Assembly: GCF_000337095.1 (NCBI RefSeq)
Contig: NZ_AOIV01000045.1
Coordinates: forward strand, 62,001 to 126,000
DNA length: 64,000 bases
Direction of reading: 5' to 3'
Source of the DNA: Halogeometricum pallidum JCM 14848
Lineage (GTDB): Archaea; Halobacteriota; Halobacteria; Halobacteriales; Haloferacaceae
The translations under genes and the position numbers were made by a program. The notes beneath the pieces were generated by a model, which was not told where the DNA came from, ran no database searches, and worked only from the letters and a program-made list of their open reading frames with translations. The stretch's first letter is position 1; every line of letters starts with the position of its first letter. This document shows, one piece after another, positions 16,839-26,041 of the stretch.

Positions 16839-18310
16839 GCGAAGAGCAGAGCGTCAGCCGACGCCGGTTCGTGAAGGCCGTCGGGGCCGGGAGCGCCGTC
16901 GCGGCGTCCAGCGTTTCCGGCTGTATCGCGCGGGCGCAGTCGGATCCGAACACGGTCCAAATCGCGGCCAACACGGACCTCAAGAACATCTCCGGACAGG
17001 TGGAAAAACAGCTGAAACGGGCCGGGATGCCCGACGAAATCTCGATAGAGATCATCGCCGGCACGGCCTCGACCGGCGCCCGTCAGCAGCAGTACAACCG
17101 GTGGCTGTCGGCGAACCTCGAACAGCCGTCGCTCCTGATGATGGACAGCGGGTGGACGATTCCGTTCATCGTCCGCGACCAACTGGCGAACCTCTCGGAG
17201 GTGATGCCCGACATCGCCGAGATGGTCAAATCGAACTACTTCCAGACGTTCACCCAGACGGCGACGAGCGAACAGGGGAATCTGCACGCGGTCCCGCTGT
17301 TCCCGACGACGGGGAACATGCTCTATCGGAAGGATTTGGTGAAAGAGGCGGGATACAGCCCCGAAAAGGAGGGGTGGGCGACGAACCCCCTCACCTGGAA
17401 GAAGTTCTCGAAGGTGACGAAAGACACCAAAAAGCAGACGGACACGAGACTGGGGTTCACCTTCCAGGGCAAATCCTACGCCGGCCTGTCCTGCTGTGAC
17501 TTCCGGGAGTTCACCGGCACCTGGGGCGGGTCGTACTTCGGTCCGAAGAAGAACCTGTTCGGTCCCGTCGGCAGGCGACCGGTCACGGTCGATTCGAAAC
17601 CCGTGGTCGACGCCACGCGAATGGTTCGGACGTTCATCGAGGCGGACGCCGACAACGCCCTGAAGTCGGTGACGGGCGGCATCTCCCCGCGGACGGTGCT
17701 GCAGTGGGAGGAGGAGTCCTCCCGGAAGCCGTTCGCCGCGGGCAACGCCGTCATGCACCGCAACTGGCCCTACGCCATCGCCATCAGCGGCGCCGAGGAC
17801 GCCTTCGGAAAGGACCTGGGCGTGATGCCCATCCCGTACGCCGTCAAGCCCGAGGAGGCGAAGTTCGACGGCTACGGCGGGTCCGTCTCGTCGCTCGGCG
17901 GATGGCACATGGCGCTGAATCCGAGCGCGAAGCAACCCGAGGCCGCCAAGGAGGTGCTCCGGGCGATGACCAAGGAGAAGTTCCAACTGTTCCTCTTCGA
18001 GACGCTCGGCTACCTCCCGCCGCGCCGGTCGCTGTTCGAGTCCCAACGGGCCAAGCAGGTCCCGGTGATGGGGCGGTACTTGGAGACGCTGAAGTACACC
18101 ATCGCACACTCCATCCCCCGCCCGGTCACCGTCGCGTGGCCCCCCGAGTCGTCGAAGATAGCACAGCAGGCGAACGCGAGTTTCAGCGGTCTCAAAGCAC
18201 CACAACGAGCGATGAACCAGCTAGCACGACAGATCGAGGAGATAGAGCAGGCCTCCAAACGAGAAGAACAGTCGCAAAACAGCGGCCGAATTGCGACCGG
18301 AGGACGGTGA
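16835..18310 (+). CDS. Carbohydrate-type ABC transporter substrate-binding lipoprotein
   Basis: 491 residues. The N terminus is a Tat signal with lipobox: SRRRFVKAVGAGSAVAASSV then SGC, so it is exported folded and lipid-anchored at about Cys28. The mature part is a family 1 (MalE-like) binding protein: YNRWLSANLEQPSLLMMDSG, NLHAVPLFPTTGNMLYRKDL, AAGNAVMHRNWPYAIA and GGWHMALNPSAKQPEAAKEV are all typical of sugar-binding proteins. First gene of a four-gene importer operon with two permeases and an ATPase. Start 16835 gives a correct signal peptide; a GTG at 16781 in frame would add 18 residues and is disfavoured. Exact sugar unknown. Confidence 0.9.
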   Translation: MSEEQSVSRRRFVKAVGAGSAVAASSVSGCIARAQSDPNTVQIAANTDLKNISGQVEKQLKRAGMPDEISIEIIAGTASTGARQQQYNRWLSANLEQPSLLMMDSGWTIPFIVRDQLANLSEVMPDIAEMVKSNYFQTFTQTATSEQGNLHAVPLFPTTGNMLYRKDLVKEAGYSPEKEGWATNPLTWKKFSKVTKDTKKQTDTRLGFTFQGKSYAGLSCCDFREFTGTWGGSYFGPKKNLFGPVGRRPVTVDSKPVVDATRMVRTFIEADADNALKSVTGGISPRTVLQWEEESSRKPFAAGNAVMHRNWPYAIAISGAEDAFGKDLGVMPIPYAVKPEEAKFDGYGGSVSSLGGWHMALNPSAKQPEAAKEVLRAMTKEKFQLFLFETLGYLPPRRSLFESQRAKQVPVMGRYLETLKYTIAHSIPRPVTVAWPPESSKIAQQANASFSGLKAPQRAMNQLARQIEEIEQASKREEQSQNSGRIATGGR

Positions 18311-18316
18311 CTCTCG

Positions 18317-19312
18317 ATGTCGGCCGAAACCGGCGGGTCGCAGTCGCAATCGAGGAGCGATTCCTCGGGGATGTTCGCCAGCGGTCAGCGCTGGGTGGAG
18401 AACCTCAGCGACACGCAGTTCGCCTACCTGCTGCTCGCGCCGTCGCTGCTGCTGTTCGCCGTCATCGCCTTCTGGCCGCTGGCGCGGACGTTCCAGATGT
18501 CGCTGTACGCCAACTCGCTGTACGGCGCCGACCGACTGGGCGAGTTCGTCGGGTTCTCGAACTACGTGAGGCTCCTGACGGGCGACCTGAACTCCTCGCT
18601 CCCCCGGCCGTTTCTCGACCTGAGCCAACCGTTCACGAGCGCCGTCACCGTCACGCTCATCTTCACCGTGGTGAGCGTCGTCTTCGAGACGATAATCGGC
18701 TTCGGGCAGGCGATCATCCTGAACCAGGACTTCCGCGGTCGGCGCTGGGTCCGCGTCGCCATCATCCTCCCGTGGGCCGTGCCCATCGTCATCCAAGGGA
18801 TGATCTTCTACCTGCTGTTCCAGCCGACGGTCGGGTTCCTCGTCGAACCGCTCCACCAGTTGGGGCTTTTCTCGACGACGCCGCAGGCCAACAGCATGGA
18901 CTCGCTCATCATCGTCATCGTCGCCGACGTGTGGAAGACGTCGGCGTTCATGGCGCTCATCATCCTCGCCGGTCTCCAGAGCGTCAACCGCTCGCTGTAC
19001 GACGTGGCGAAAGTGTCGGGCGCCTCGAAGTTCGAGGCGTTCAAGACGGTGACGCTGCCGCTGGTGCTCCCGTCGGTGCTGGTCGCGATGCTGTTCCGCA
19101 CCATCGGCGCGATGCGCGTCTACGGTCTCATCACAACGGTGTCCTCGTGCAACACGGTGCCGTCGCTGTCGTGTCTGGTGGTCCAGACGTTCAGCACGAG
19201 TCGGTACGCCGCCGCCGCCGCCGTCGCGTTCGTCACCGCGGCGCTCATCGGACTGGTCGTGATGGTGTACATCGTCAAATTCGCCGACGTGCAGGGCTCG
19301 GGGGGGATCTGA
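18317..19312 (+). CDS. Sugar ABC transporter permease, MalF/UgpA type
   Basis: 331 residues, six or so transmembrane helices starting with AYLLLAPSLLLFAVIAFWPL. The EAA loop reads DVAKVSGASKFEAFKTVTLP near residue 235, the site that contacts the ATPase. The N-terminal 25 residues are hydrophilic. It lies six bases after the binding protein and one base before the second permease, so the operon is tightly packed. It forms the membrane channel together with the next gene. Confidence 0.92.
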   Translation: MSAETGGSQSQSRSDSSGMFASGQRWVENLSDTQFAYLLLAPSLLLFAVIAFWPLARTFQMSLYANSLYGADRLGEFVGFSNYVRLLTGDLNSSLPRPFLDLSQPFTSAVTVTLIFTVVSVVFETIIGFGQAIILNQDFRGRRWVRVAIILPWAVPIVIQGMIFYLLFQPTVGFLVEPLHQLGLFSTTPQANSMDSLIIVIVADVWKTSAFMALIILAGLQSVNRSLYDVAKVSGASKFEAFKTVTLPLVLPSVLVAMLFRTIGAMRVYGLITTVSSCNTVPSLSCLVVQTFSTSRYAAAAAVAFVTAALIGLVVMVYIVKFADVQGSGGI

Positions 19313-19313
19313 G

Positions 19314-20240
19314 ATGAGCAACAGCGAAGGGAACGCGCTTCAGCGGTGGGCCAGCCGGTCCATCTCGAACCCCGAGCGGACGTACAAGGCGCTGTTCTAC
19401 GTCCTCACCGGGGTGTTCCTGTTCACCACGCTGTTCCCGTTCTACTGGCTGTTGGTGCTGGCGCTGACGCCGAGCGGAAACATGATAGACGTGGGGCTGC
19501 TGCCGAACGGGTTCAACCCGGAGGCGTTCGTGACGGTGTTCACGCGCGTGCCGTTCCACCTCTACATCCTCAACAGCCTCATCATCGGCGTCGTCACGAC
19601 GGCCATCGTGTTGGTGCTGGCGAGTTTCGCGGGCTACGCGTTCGGGCGCTTCGAGTTCCCCGGCCGCAGACCGCTCATGCTCGTCTTCCTCGCCATCTCG
19701 TACTTCCCGCCGGCGGCGTTCCTGCTGCCGCTGTTCCGCCTGTTCACGGCGAACATCACGTTCTTCACCCTTCCCGGGGTCGGAACGGTGAACAGTCCGA
19801 TGCTGTTCAACGGACCGGGAGCGATGATGCTGCCGTACACGGCGCTGTTCATGCCGCTGGCAATCTTCATCCTGACGACGTTCTACAGCCAGATTCCGGA
19901 CGGATTAGAGGACGCCGCACGCGTCGAGGGCAACACCCGCTTCGGCGCGCTGTTCAAAGTCATCATGCCCCTCTCGGCCCCCGGCGTGGCCACCGCGGGC
20001 GTGCTGACGTTCATCTCGGTGTACAACGAGTTCTTCTTCGCGTTCCTGATGACCGACGGGCGGGTCCAGAACTGGGCGACCATCGTCTGGGGCCTCCTCA
20101 GCTATCAGGGGCGCTACGCCACGTCGTACAACCTCATGGCGGCGGCGAGCATCCTCGGGGTCATCCCCATCGCGATTCTCGTCGTCGTCGCACAGGAGAA
20201 AATTGTCAGCGGTCTGACCTCGGGTGCGCTCAAGGAGTAA
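19314..20240 (+). CDS. Sugar ABC transporter permease, MalG/UgpE type
   Basis: 308 residues with six predicted helices (first: FYVLTGVFLFTTLFPFYWLL). The EAA loop is DAARVEGNTRFGALFKVIMP, followed by LSAPGVATAGVLTFISVYNE, the MalG-type C-terminal signature. It is one base behind the MalF-type partner and four bases ahead of the ATPase gene. The two permeases plus a dimer of the ATPase should make a CUT1-type importer. Confidence 0.92.
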   Translation: MSNSEGNALQRWASRSISNPERTYKALFYVLTGVFLFTTLFPFYWLLVLALTPSGNMIDVGLLPNGFNPEAFVTVFTRVPFHLYILNSLIIGVVTTAIVLVLASFAGYAFGRFEFPGRRPLMLVFLAISYFPPAAFLLPLFRLFTANITFFTLPGVGTVNSPMLFNGPGAMMLPYTALFMPLAIFILTTFYSQIPDGLEDAARVEGNTRFGALFKVIMPLSAPGVATAGVLTFISVYNEFFFAFLMTDGRVQNWATIVWGLLSYQGRYATSYNLMAAASILGVIPIAILVVVAQEKIVSGLTSGALKE

Positions 20241-20244
20241 CACA

Positions 20245-21588
20245 ATGGGAGACGTAACTTACGAAGACATCACGAAGAAGTACGATGACGTAACGGCCGT
20301 CGACAACCTCAACCTCGAAATCAAGGACGGCGAGTTCGTCACGCTCGTCGGCCCCTCGGGGTGCGGCAAATCCACGTCGCTGGAGATGGCGGCGGGACTC
20401 ACCGAACCCACCTCGGGGAACCTGTACATCAACAACGAGGAGGTGTCGGACCTGCCGCCGAAAGACCGCGACATCGCGATGGTGTTTCAGAACATCGCGC
20501 TGTTCCCGCACATGGACGTCTACGACAACATCTCGTACGGCCTCCGCCTGCGGGACTTCGAGAAAGAGGAGATAGACCGTCGGGTCGAGGAGGCGGCCGA
20601 ACTCGTCCAGATGAGCGGCATGCTCGACCGGATGCCCGACGAGATGTCCGGCGGGCAGCGACAGCGAGTCGCCATCGCCCGCGCCATCGTTCGAGACCCG
20701 GAGGTGTTCCTGATGGACGAACCCCTCGCCAACCTCGACGCGAAACTCCGCGTCCACATGCGGACGAAACTGCAGGAACTCCACAAACAACTGGACGCGA
20801 CCATCATCTACGTCACGCACAACCAGGAGGAGGCGATGACGATGTCGAGTCGCATCGCGGTGATGAACCACGGGGAACTCCAGCAGTTCGACGCCCCCCT
20901 GACGTGCTACTACCGCCCGACGAACGAGTTCGTCGCGGGCTTCATCGGGTCGCCGTCGATGAACTTCATCGACGGGCGCGTGACCGACGAGGGCGTCGAG
21001 ACGGACGAGTTCTCACTCGACGTCGACGACGGCGTCCTCGGCGACGTCGAGACGGGCAAGCGCGTCACCGTCGGCGTCCGCCCCGAGGATATCTACCTCG
21101 CGGAGGGGGCAGACATCGAGGACGACCAGGGACCGGTCGGCGCCGCCGACGCCGCCGACATGGACGGTCAGCCGTCGGCGCCCATCGACGTGACGACGAC
21201 GGTGCTCGAACCCGTCGGCGACGACATCTACGTCTACGCGGAGTTCGGCGACGGGACCGGGGAGTCGTCCGTCGACGACGGCGGGATATCCGGCCCCGCC
21301 ACCGATGACGAGGGGGCGGCGGACGAGGGCGGCCCGATGGGCGAGTCGACGTTGCTGATGAGCATGCCGCCGATTCCGGACATGGACACCGACGCGGCCG
21401 AGGGACAGCGAACGCAGGTCGTCCTCGACCGCACCATGGTCCACCTGTTCGACGGCGAGACGGGCGACGCCATCGTCCACGGCCTGACGACGGAGTCCGG
21501 CGCGGGCCAAAGCCGACGGAACCGGGGCGAACCGGTCGAACGGACCGGACAGAGCGGTCCGAGCGCCTCCGAGAGCAACGCTCGCTGA
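20245..21588 (+). CDS. Sugar ABC transporter ATP-binding protein, MalK/UgpC type
   Basis: 447 residues. Walker A GPSGCGKST at about 37-45, Q-loop in VFQNIALFPHMDV, signature MSGGQRQRVAIARA, Walker B VFLMDEPLANLD and switch His in VTHNQEEAM. The C-terminal regulatory OB-type domain (VGVRPEDIYLAEGADIED onward) is interrupted by a long acidic and glycine-rich insertion (about 345-385), making it longer than the usual 370 residues. A hydrophilic tail follows. Last gene of the importer operon. Homologous to the XacJ/XacK and TsgD ATPases of Haloferax; the sugar cannot be named. Confidence 0.93.
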   Translation: MGDVTYEDITKKYDDVTAVDNLNLEIKDGEFVTLVGPSGCGKSTSLEMAAGLTEPTSGNLYINNEEVSDLPPKDRDIAMVFQNIALFPHMDVYDNISYGLRLRDFEKEEIDRRVEEAAELVQMSGMLDRMPDEMSGGQRQRVAIARAIVRDPEVFLMDEPLANLDAKLRVHMRTKLQELHKQLDATIIYVTHNQEEAMTMSSRIAVMNHGELQQFDAPLTCYYRPTNEFVAGFIGSPSMNFIDGRVTDEGVETDEFSLDVDDGVLGDVETGKRVTVGVRPEDIYLAEGADIEDDQGPVGAADAADMDGQPSAPIDVTTTVLEPVGDDIYVYAEFGDGTGESSVDDGGISGPATDDEGAADEGGPMGESTLLMSMPPIPDMDTDAAEGQRTQVVLDRTMVHLFDGETGDAIVHGLTTESGAGQSRRNRGEPVERTGQSGPSASESNAR

Positions 21589-21637
21589 GGTTCGGGCTGT
21601 CGCCGGTAGTCGGGCGGGGGAGGAATCCTCCCCCGAC

Positions 21638-22441
21638 TCAGGCCTGATACGACTCCGCCAGCGAGTCCAGCGCGTCGTGATGTCTCGTCGTGTGCGGCGC
21701 GGTCAGCGGCGATACCGACACCCGCCCCTCGACGACGGCGCGGCGGTCGGTGCCCTCGGGGTCGGGCAGGTCGCCGCCGCGCATCATCTCCCAGACGCCG
21801 TCGTGGAGCGTGATACGCTCGTTCTCCTCGTTCCTTTTCGCGGTCATCTCGTACAGCGTCGACGGCGTCGTCACTTCGAGGGACGCGGGTTCGTCCTCGT
21901 CGTCGGTCGCCATCGGCGCGTTCACGTTCAGGTACTCCGCCTCCTCGAAGACGCCCGCCTCGGGGGCGCGGTCGACGAGGTACGTCGCCGCCGCCGTCGC
22001 GTGCCGGTAATCCGCGGGGTCCTCCGCCGTCTCGTTCCACGGCGTGTCGCCGGAGGGCGGGACGTACATCGAGACGGCGATGGCCGGCACGTCGAAGAAC
22101 GCCGCCTCGACGGCGGCGCTGACGGTGCCCGAACGGCCGAGGACGTACGCGCCGAGGTTCGCCCCCTTGTTGCACCCGGCGACGACCATGTCCACGTCGG
22201 GACAGAGCGCCTCCAACCCGACGACGGTGCAGTCCGCGGGCGTCCCGTGCACGACGTAGCCGAGTTCGTGTTCGGCCACGTCCACGTCCGCCGATAACTG
22301 CCGGCCGACGGCGCTCTGGTCGTCCGCGGGCGCGACGGCCGTCACGTCGGCGACGGCGTCCAAGGCGTCGTACAGCGCGCGAAACCCGGTGCTGTCGACG
22401 CCGTCGTCGTTCGTCAAGAGGAGAGAGAGCGACTCGCTCAT
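21638..22441 (-). CDS. surE: 5'/3'-nucleotidase SurE
   Basis: 267 residues. The N terminus MSESLSLLLTNDDGVDSTGF carries the DD metal site; further family motifs are APADDQSAVGRQ, VHGTPADCTVVGLEAL and VVAGCNKGANLG (metal Asn). SurE removes phosphate from nucleoside monophosphates. It converges on the ABC ATPase gene with about 50 bases between. Single gene. The family call is secure. Confidence 0.93.
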   Translation of the reverse strand: MSESLSLLLTNDDGVDSTGFRALYDALDAVADVTAVAPADDQSAVGRQLSADVDVAEHELGYVVHGTPADCTVVGLEALCPDVDMVVAGCNKGANLGAYVLGRSGTVSAAVEAAFFDVPAIAVSMYVPPSGDTPWNETAEDPADYRHATAAATYLVDRAPEAGVFEEAEYLNVNAPMATDDEDEPASLEVTTPSTLYEMTAKRNEENERITLHDGVWEMMRGGDLPDPEGTDRRAVVEGRVSVSPLTAPHTTRHHDALDSLAESYQA

Positions 22442-22500
22442 GCGCGTCCGTTCGGCGGACCACGCAAATGTCTACCGCTCGCCGCGGTCCCGAGCGACGT

Positions 22501-23940
22501 TCAGGCGACCCGGTCGACCACCGTCTCCGCGTCGACGACGAGGTTGTACGCCCCCTCGTCGCCGTTCCAGAGACAGAGGGCGTTCTCGAAGGCGAGCACG
22601 TCGCCGTAGCCCGCGCGGGCGACCGCCTCGTTCAGGGCGTCCCGTTTGGTCAGGACGGCGTAGTGCTCGACGGCCTCGCTGCCGTCGCCGACCTTGAACA
22701 GCGGATTCGACCCCTCGCCCGCCGAGAGGTCGCCGCTGAGTTTCACCGCGAGGAGGTCGATGCGGTTCGTGACGTGCTGCTCCATCTCGGCCATCTTGGC
22801 GTATCGGTCCCCGTCGGCGGTCACGTCGACGCGCCGCCGTCCGTCGCGGCGGAGCACCGTCGAGGAGAACTGCACCGTCTCGTTCGCGAACGTGCCGTCG
22901 CCGGGCGTCCGCCCCTCCGTCGCCTCGCCCGCCTCGTCCAGTCGCCGCTGGAACGCCGGCGCGGAGACGTCCGCGCCCACGTCGAAGGACCACCCGCGGT
23001 CGGAGGGAACGTGTCCGGGCCACAGGCGGAGCGTCGGCGCGTAGACGGTCGCGCCGCCGTCGGCGGGTGCGAGGGCGCGTTCCACCTCGCGGAGGTGCGT
23101 GCTCGTGTTGAGGTCCGCCGGCGCGAGGCCGACGAACGACCCGTCCTCGGCGACGAAATCGAGATAGCGCCCCGCGACGGCGACGGCGTCGTCGAGTTCC
23201 GAGAGCACGTTGGCGAACAGCACGAGGTCGAACCCCTCGCCCTCGGGGAGCACCGAAGACGGGTCGAACGCCTCGGCCGTCTCGCGGTGGACCCGGGTTC
23301 CGAAGTTCGACCGCGTCCCGTCCAGCAGACGTTCGAGGACGTCGGCCGAGGCGGACGGTTCGACGGCGTGGTACTCGACGAGGGAGTCCTCGGGGAGGTA
23401 CTCGTGCAGACCGAGTGCGGGGCCGCCGGTGCCCGCGCCCACGTCGAGGACGCGGAGCGTCCGCGGGAGGAGTCCGTTCTCCGCGAGGTCGTCGAGGACG
23501 TAGCCGACCGCCGCGTAGTAGTCGGGCAGGTGGTAGATGCCGTAGCCGAGGGCGGCGTCGTCGTCGTACTCGACGTCGTTCTGGTAGTAGTAGTCCTCCT
23601 TGAGGCGGCGAATCTCCTCGCGCAGTCGGTCGCCGGACTCGCCGCGGTGCCAGTTCGCCCCGTGGCGTTCCGCGAGGAGGTCCTCGAACCGAAAGGCGTG
23701 CGCCTCGGGGAACTCGGTCGGCGCCCAGTCCCGGTAGGGGACCGGGTCGTCGTCGACGGGGACGAACGTCCCGTCGTCGCGTTCGACCAAGCCGAGGTCG
23801 AACGCCTCCTTCCGCAACGCCTCGCGGACGACGGCGGGGTGGGGCGTCCCTTCGATGTACTCGCAGATCTCCTCGGGGTCGACGGGCCGGACGTTTCGCA
23901 GGTACTTCGCGTTCGACCGTACGGCGTCTCTGTCTATCAT
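22501..23940 (-). CDS. Rsm22-like methyltransferase family protein
   Basis: 479 residues. A SAM site sits mid-protein: LRVLDVGAGTGGPALGLHEY at about 163-182, preceded by YGIYHLPDYYAAVGYVLDDL, the segment that precedes motif I in Rsm22-type ribosomal small-subunit methyltransferases. Later VLFANVLSEL matches the post-motif region. The N-terminal 150 residues are helical and charged; the C terminus (VKLSGDLSAGEGSNPLFKVG) may bind RNA. I see no cysteine cluster like that of mitochondrial members. ATG overlaps the TGA of tyrA (ATGA), so it is the second gene of that operon. The rRNA role is family inference only. Confidence 0.55.
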   Translation of the reverse strand: MIDRDAVRSNAKYLRNVRPVDPEEICEYIEGTPHPAVVREALRKEAFDLGLVERDDGTFVPVDDDPVPYRDWAPTEFPEAHAFRFEDLLAERHGANWHRGESGDRLREEIRRLKEDYYYQNDVEYDDDAALGYGIYHLPDYYAAVGYVLDDLAENGLLPRTLRVLDVGAGTGGPALGLHEYLPEDSLVEYHAVEPSASADVLERLLDGTRSNFGTRVHRETAEAFDPSSVLPEGEGFDLVLFANVLSELDDAVAVAGRYLDFVAEDGSFVGLAPADLNTSTHLREVERALAPADGGATVYAPTLRLWPGHVPSDRGWSFDVGADVSAPAFQRRLDEAGEATEGRTPGDGTFANETVQFSSTVLRRDGRRRVDVTADGDRYAKMAEMEQHVTNRIDLLAVKLSGDLSAGEGSNPLFKVGDGSEAVEHYAVLTKRDALNEAVARAGYGDVLAFENALCLWNGDEGAYNLVVDAETVVDRVA

Positions 23941-24734
23941 GGTGGTTCGTTCTCCTCCGCCCCGTCGCCGCCCGCGTTCGCGTCTGCGTTCGCATCCGCA
24001 TTCGCGTTCGCCTCCCGGTACAGTCGCTCGAACGTCTCGCCGTCCGCCGCGGCGAGTTCGGCGGCGGCGTCGGCGACGCGGTCCGCGCCGGAGAACGACT
24101 CCTGAATCTCGCGGTAGACCCGGGGATTGCCGCCGGTCACCGTCCTCGAGAGGGCCGAGAGGGCCTCCGAGACGGGGGTGGCGAACTCCTCGCGCACGTC
24201 CTCGGCCGCCAGCGCGTAGGCGAGGACGGCGGCGTGCGCCCCCGCCTGTACGGTCTCCATCGCCTCGTCGTGTTCAGCGGGCGTCGTCTCGAAGACGCGG
24301 TTGCCGGCCGCCGCGAGGGCGTCGCAGACGCGGTCCGTGACGGGGCCGGGGGCGTCGCGGACGGCGGCGACGTTCCCCGGGGCGTTCGCCGCGGCGAACA
24401 GGGGGTGGAGACTCAACCGCTCCGCCTCTGCGGCCGCCTCGCGCATCGCCGCGACGGACGGGGCCATCACCCCCGTCACGTCGAACACCGCGCGGTCGGC
24501 GCGCGGCGCGTGGTCGGCGACGGCGTCGGCGGCGGCCGAGATAGGAACCGCGAGGCAGACCGCGTCGAACGTCTCCGATGCGTCGAGCGCGACCGCTCGG
24601 GCGTCGGCGGTCGTCGCCGCGGCGGCGCGCGCGGCCTCGGGGTCGCGGTCCGCGTACGCCACGTCGAACTCGGAAGCGAGCGTCGCGCCCGCCCACCGAC
24701 CCATCTCGCCCGCGCCGACGACCAGTACCTCCAT
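23937..24734 (-). CDS. tyrA: Prephenate dehydrogenase
   Basis: 265 residues. NAD-binding VVGAGEMGRWAGATLASEF at about 5-23, then YADRDPEAARAAAATT. The family signatures CLAVPISAAADAVADHAPR, VFDVTGVMAPSVAAM and SLHPLFAAANAPGNVAAV are present, including the His of the catalytic LHPLF. It converts prephenate toward 4-hydroxyphenylpyruvate for tyrosine synthesis. It is downstream in the pathway of the chorismate mutase at 8.9 kb. The C-terminal 20 residues carry an Ala-Asn/Ala-Asp repeat encoded by 12-base tandem copies. Its stop overlaps the start of the Rsm22-like gene. Confidence 0.9.
   Translation of the reverse strand: MEVLVVGAGEMGRWAGATLASEFDVAYADRDPEAARAAAATTADARAVALDASETFDAVCLAVPISAAADAVADHAPRADRAVFDVTGVMAPSVAAMREAAAEAERLSLHPLFAAANAPGNVAAVRDAPGPVTDRVCDALAAAGNRVFETTPAEHDEAMETVQAGAHAAVLAYALAAEDVREEFATPVSEALSALSRTVTGGNPRVYREIQESFSGADRVADAAAELAAADGETFERLYREANANADANADANAGGDGAEENEPP
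23974..24009 (-). repeat. Three imperfect 12-base tandem repeats in the tyrA tail
   Basis: Plus-strand units GCGTTCGCGTCT, GCGTTCGCATCC and GCATTCGCGTTC. On the coding strand they give the alternating ANADANAD-type tail of TyrA. The copies differ at third positions and one first position, so they are not a fresh slippage product, but unit number may vary between strains. Confidence 0.55.
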
Positions 24735-24924
24735 CGCCGCCGACTACGCGCCGGGGGCGTCAAAAGGGGTTCGGTGACGGGGCGCGCCCGCCGCGCCGTT
24801 CCGCTCTCGCCGCCCCGAGACCGGCCGTCGCCGCGGGCCGACATCGAGTCGGCGCCGCCGAATCACGAACGTCCCGTCCGCGTCCGTGAGGAAACGTGAA
24901 GTACTCGGCCGCGGTAGGGGCGCT

Positions 24925-25770
24925 ATGGCCGAGAGTAAACTCGACGGACGTGTAGCGTTTATCACGGGAACGAGTCGCGGCATCGGCAAGGCGTTGGCCC
25001 TCGAACTCGCCGACAAGGGGGTAAAAGTCGTCTCGACCGGAAAGACCGTCGAGGCGAGGGACGAACTGCCGGGGACGATAACGCAGACGACCGAGGAGAT
25101 ACGCGAACGCGGCGGCGAGTCCATCTGGAAGCAACTGGACGTGCGCGACGAGGAGTCCGTCGAGGCGGCGATAGCCGACACCGTCGAGGAGTTCGGCGGT
25201 ATCGACTTCCTCGTCAACAACGCGGGCGCCATCCACATGGCGCCGTTCGAGGAGACGCCGCCGAGGCGGTTCGACCTCCTGACGGGCGTGAACGTGCGCG
25301 GGACGTACGTCACGACGCAAACGGCGCTGCCGCACCTGCGGGAGAGCGACCACGCCCACGTTATCGCGTTCTCGCCGCCGGTGACGAACCCCGCGCGGCC
25401 GGGGATGGCCGCCTACGCCGTCTCGAAGTACGGGATGACCGTCGTGATGCAGTCGCTCGCGGGGGAACTGTCGGGAGACGGCGTCGGCGTCAACAGTCTG
25501 TGGCCCGTCGCCGCCATCGAGTCCGAGGCGACGCGGCACTTCGGCATGGGGTCGCCCGAGGACTGGCGGACGCCGCAGATCGTCTGCGACGCCGTCACCG
25601 AGATTCTGCGCCGCGACCCGGCCGACTGCACGGGCAACTCGTTCTACGACGAGGAGATACTCCGGGAGGCGGGCGTGGAGGACTTCGACCGGTACAACGT
25701 CGTGGAGGGTTCCTCCCCCGGCCCGATGTCCGCGCACCTGTTCGACCCCGACTACGAACAGCCTAACTGA
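24925..25770 (+). CDS. SDR family oxidoreductase (HSDL2-like)
   Basis: 281 residues. Cofactor loop GTSRGIGKALALELADKGVK at about 15-34, NNAG motif LVNNAGAIHM, catalytic YAVSKYGM with the Ser replaced by SPP (VIAFSPPVTNPARP). That SPP site and the WPVAAIESEATRH segment are typical of the HSDL2/SDR subgroup rather than classical fatty acid reductases. Substrate unknown. ATG 24925 gives the family N terminus; the upstream in-frame ATG at 24886 adds an unlikely basic stretch. Confidence 0.82.
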   Translation: MAESKLDGRVAFITGTSRGIGKALALELADKGVKVVSTGKTVEARDELPGTITQTTEEIRERGGESIWKQLDVRDEESVEAAIADTVEEFGGIDFLVNNAGAIHMAPFEETPPRRFDLLTGVNVRGTYVTTQTALPHLRESDHAHVIAFSPPVTNPARPGMAAYAVSKYGMTVVMQSLAGELSGDGVGVNSLWPVAAIESEATRHFGMGSPEDWRTPQIVCDAVTEILRRDPADCTGNSFYDEEILREAGVEDFDRYNVVEGSSPGPMSAHLFDPDYEQPN

Positions 25771-26010
25771 CGCGCGCGGCGTCCTCGAATATCATCTTTG
25801 ATTCTCGGAGCCGTACCATTATATGGGGCCGTCGATACGTGACTGCCACGGAGCGCCGGGCGCGTCCGTGAGACGCGGCTACGAACAGAATTCTCAGAAA
25901 CGTTACACGGTTTATTTATCCCCGAGTGTATCGGCTCCCTGGGGATTCTAACGGTTACTCGGCGTCTAACGACCGTCTGACTAGTTCTTTAGTTTTGATA
26001 ATTGCGTAGG

Positions 26011-26016
26011 TTTATA
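26011..26016 (+). promoter_or_regulatory. TATA box of the thioredoxin-fold-like gene
   Basis: TTTATA within AGGTTTATAGTGG. A start of transcription about 26 bases on would fall at 26039-26041, directly before ATG 26042, so it decides that start over ATG 26030. The preceding region (25771-26010, about 240 bases) is AT-richer than its surroundings and holds no recognisable gene. Confidence 0.45.
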
Positions 26017-26041
26017 GTGGATTAGACAGATGTTCTCACCG

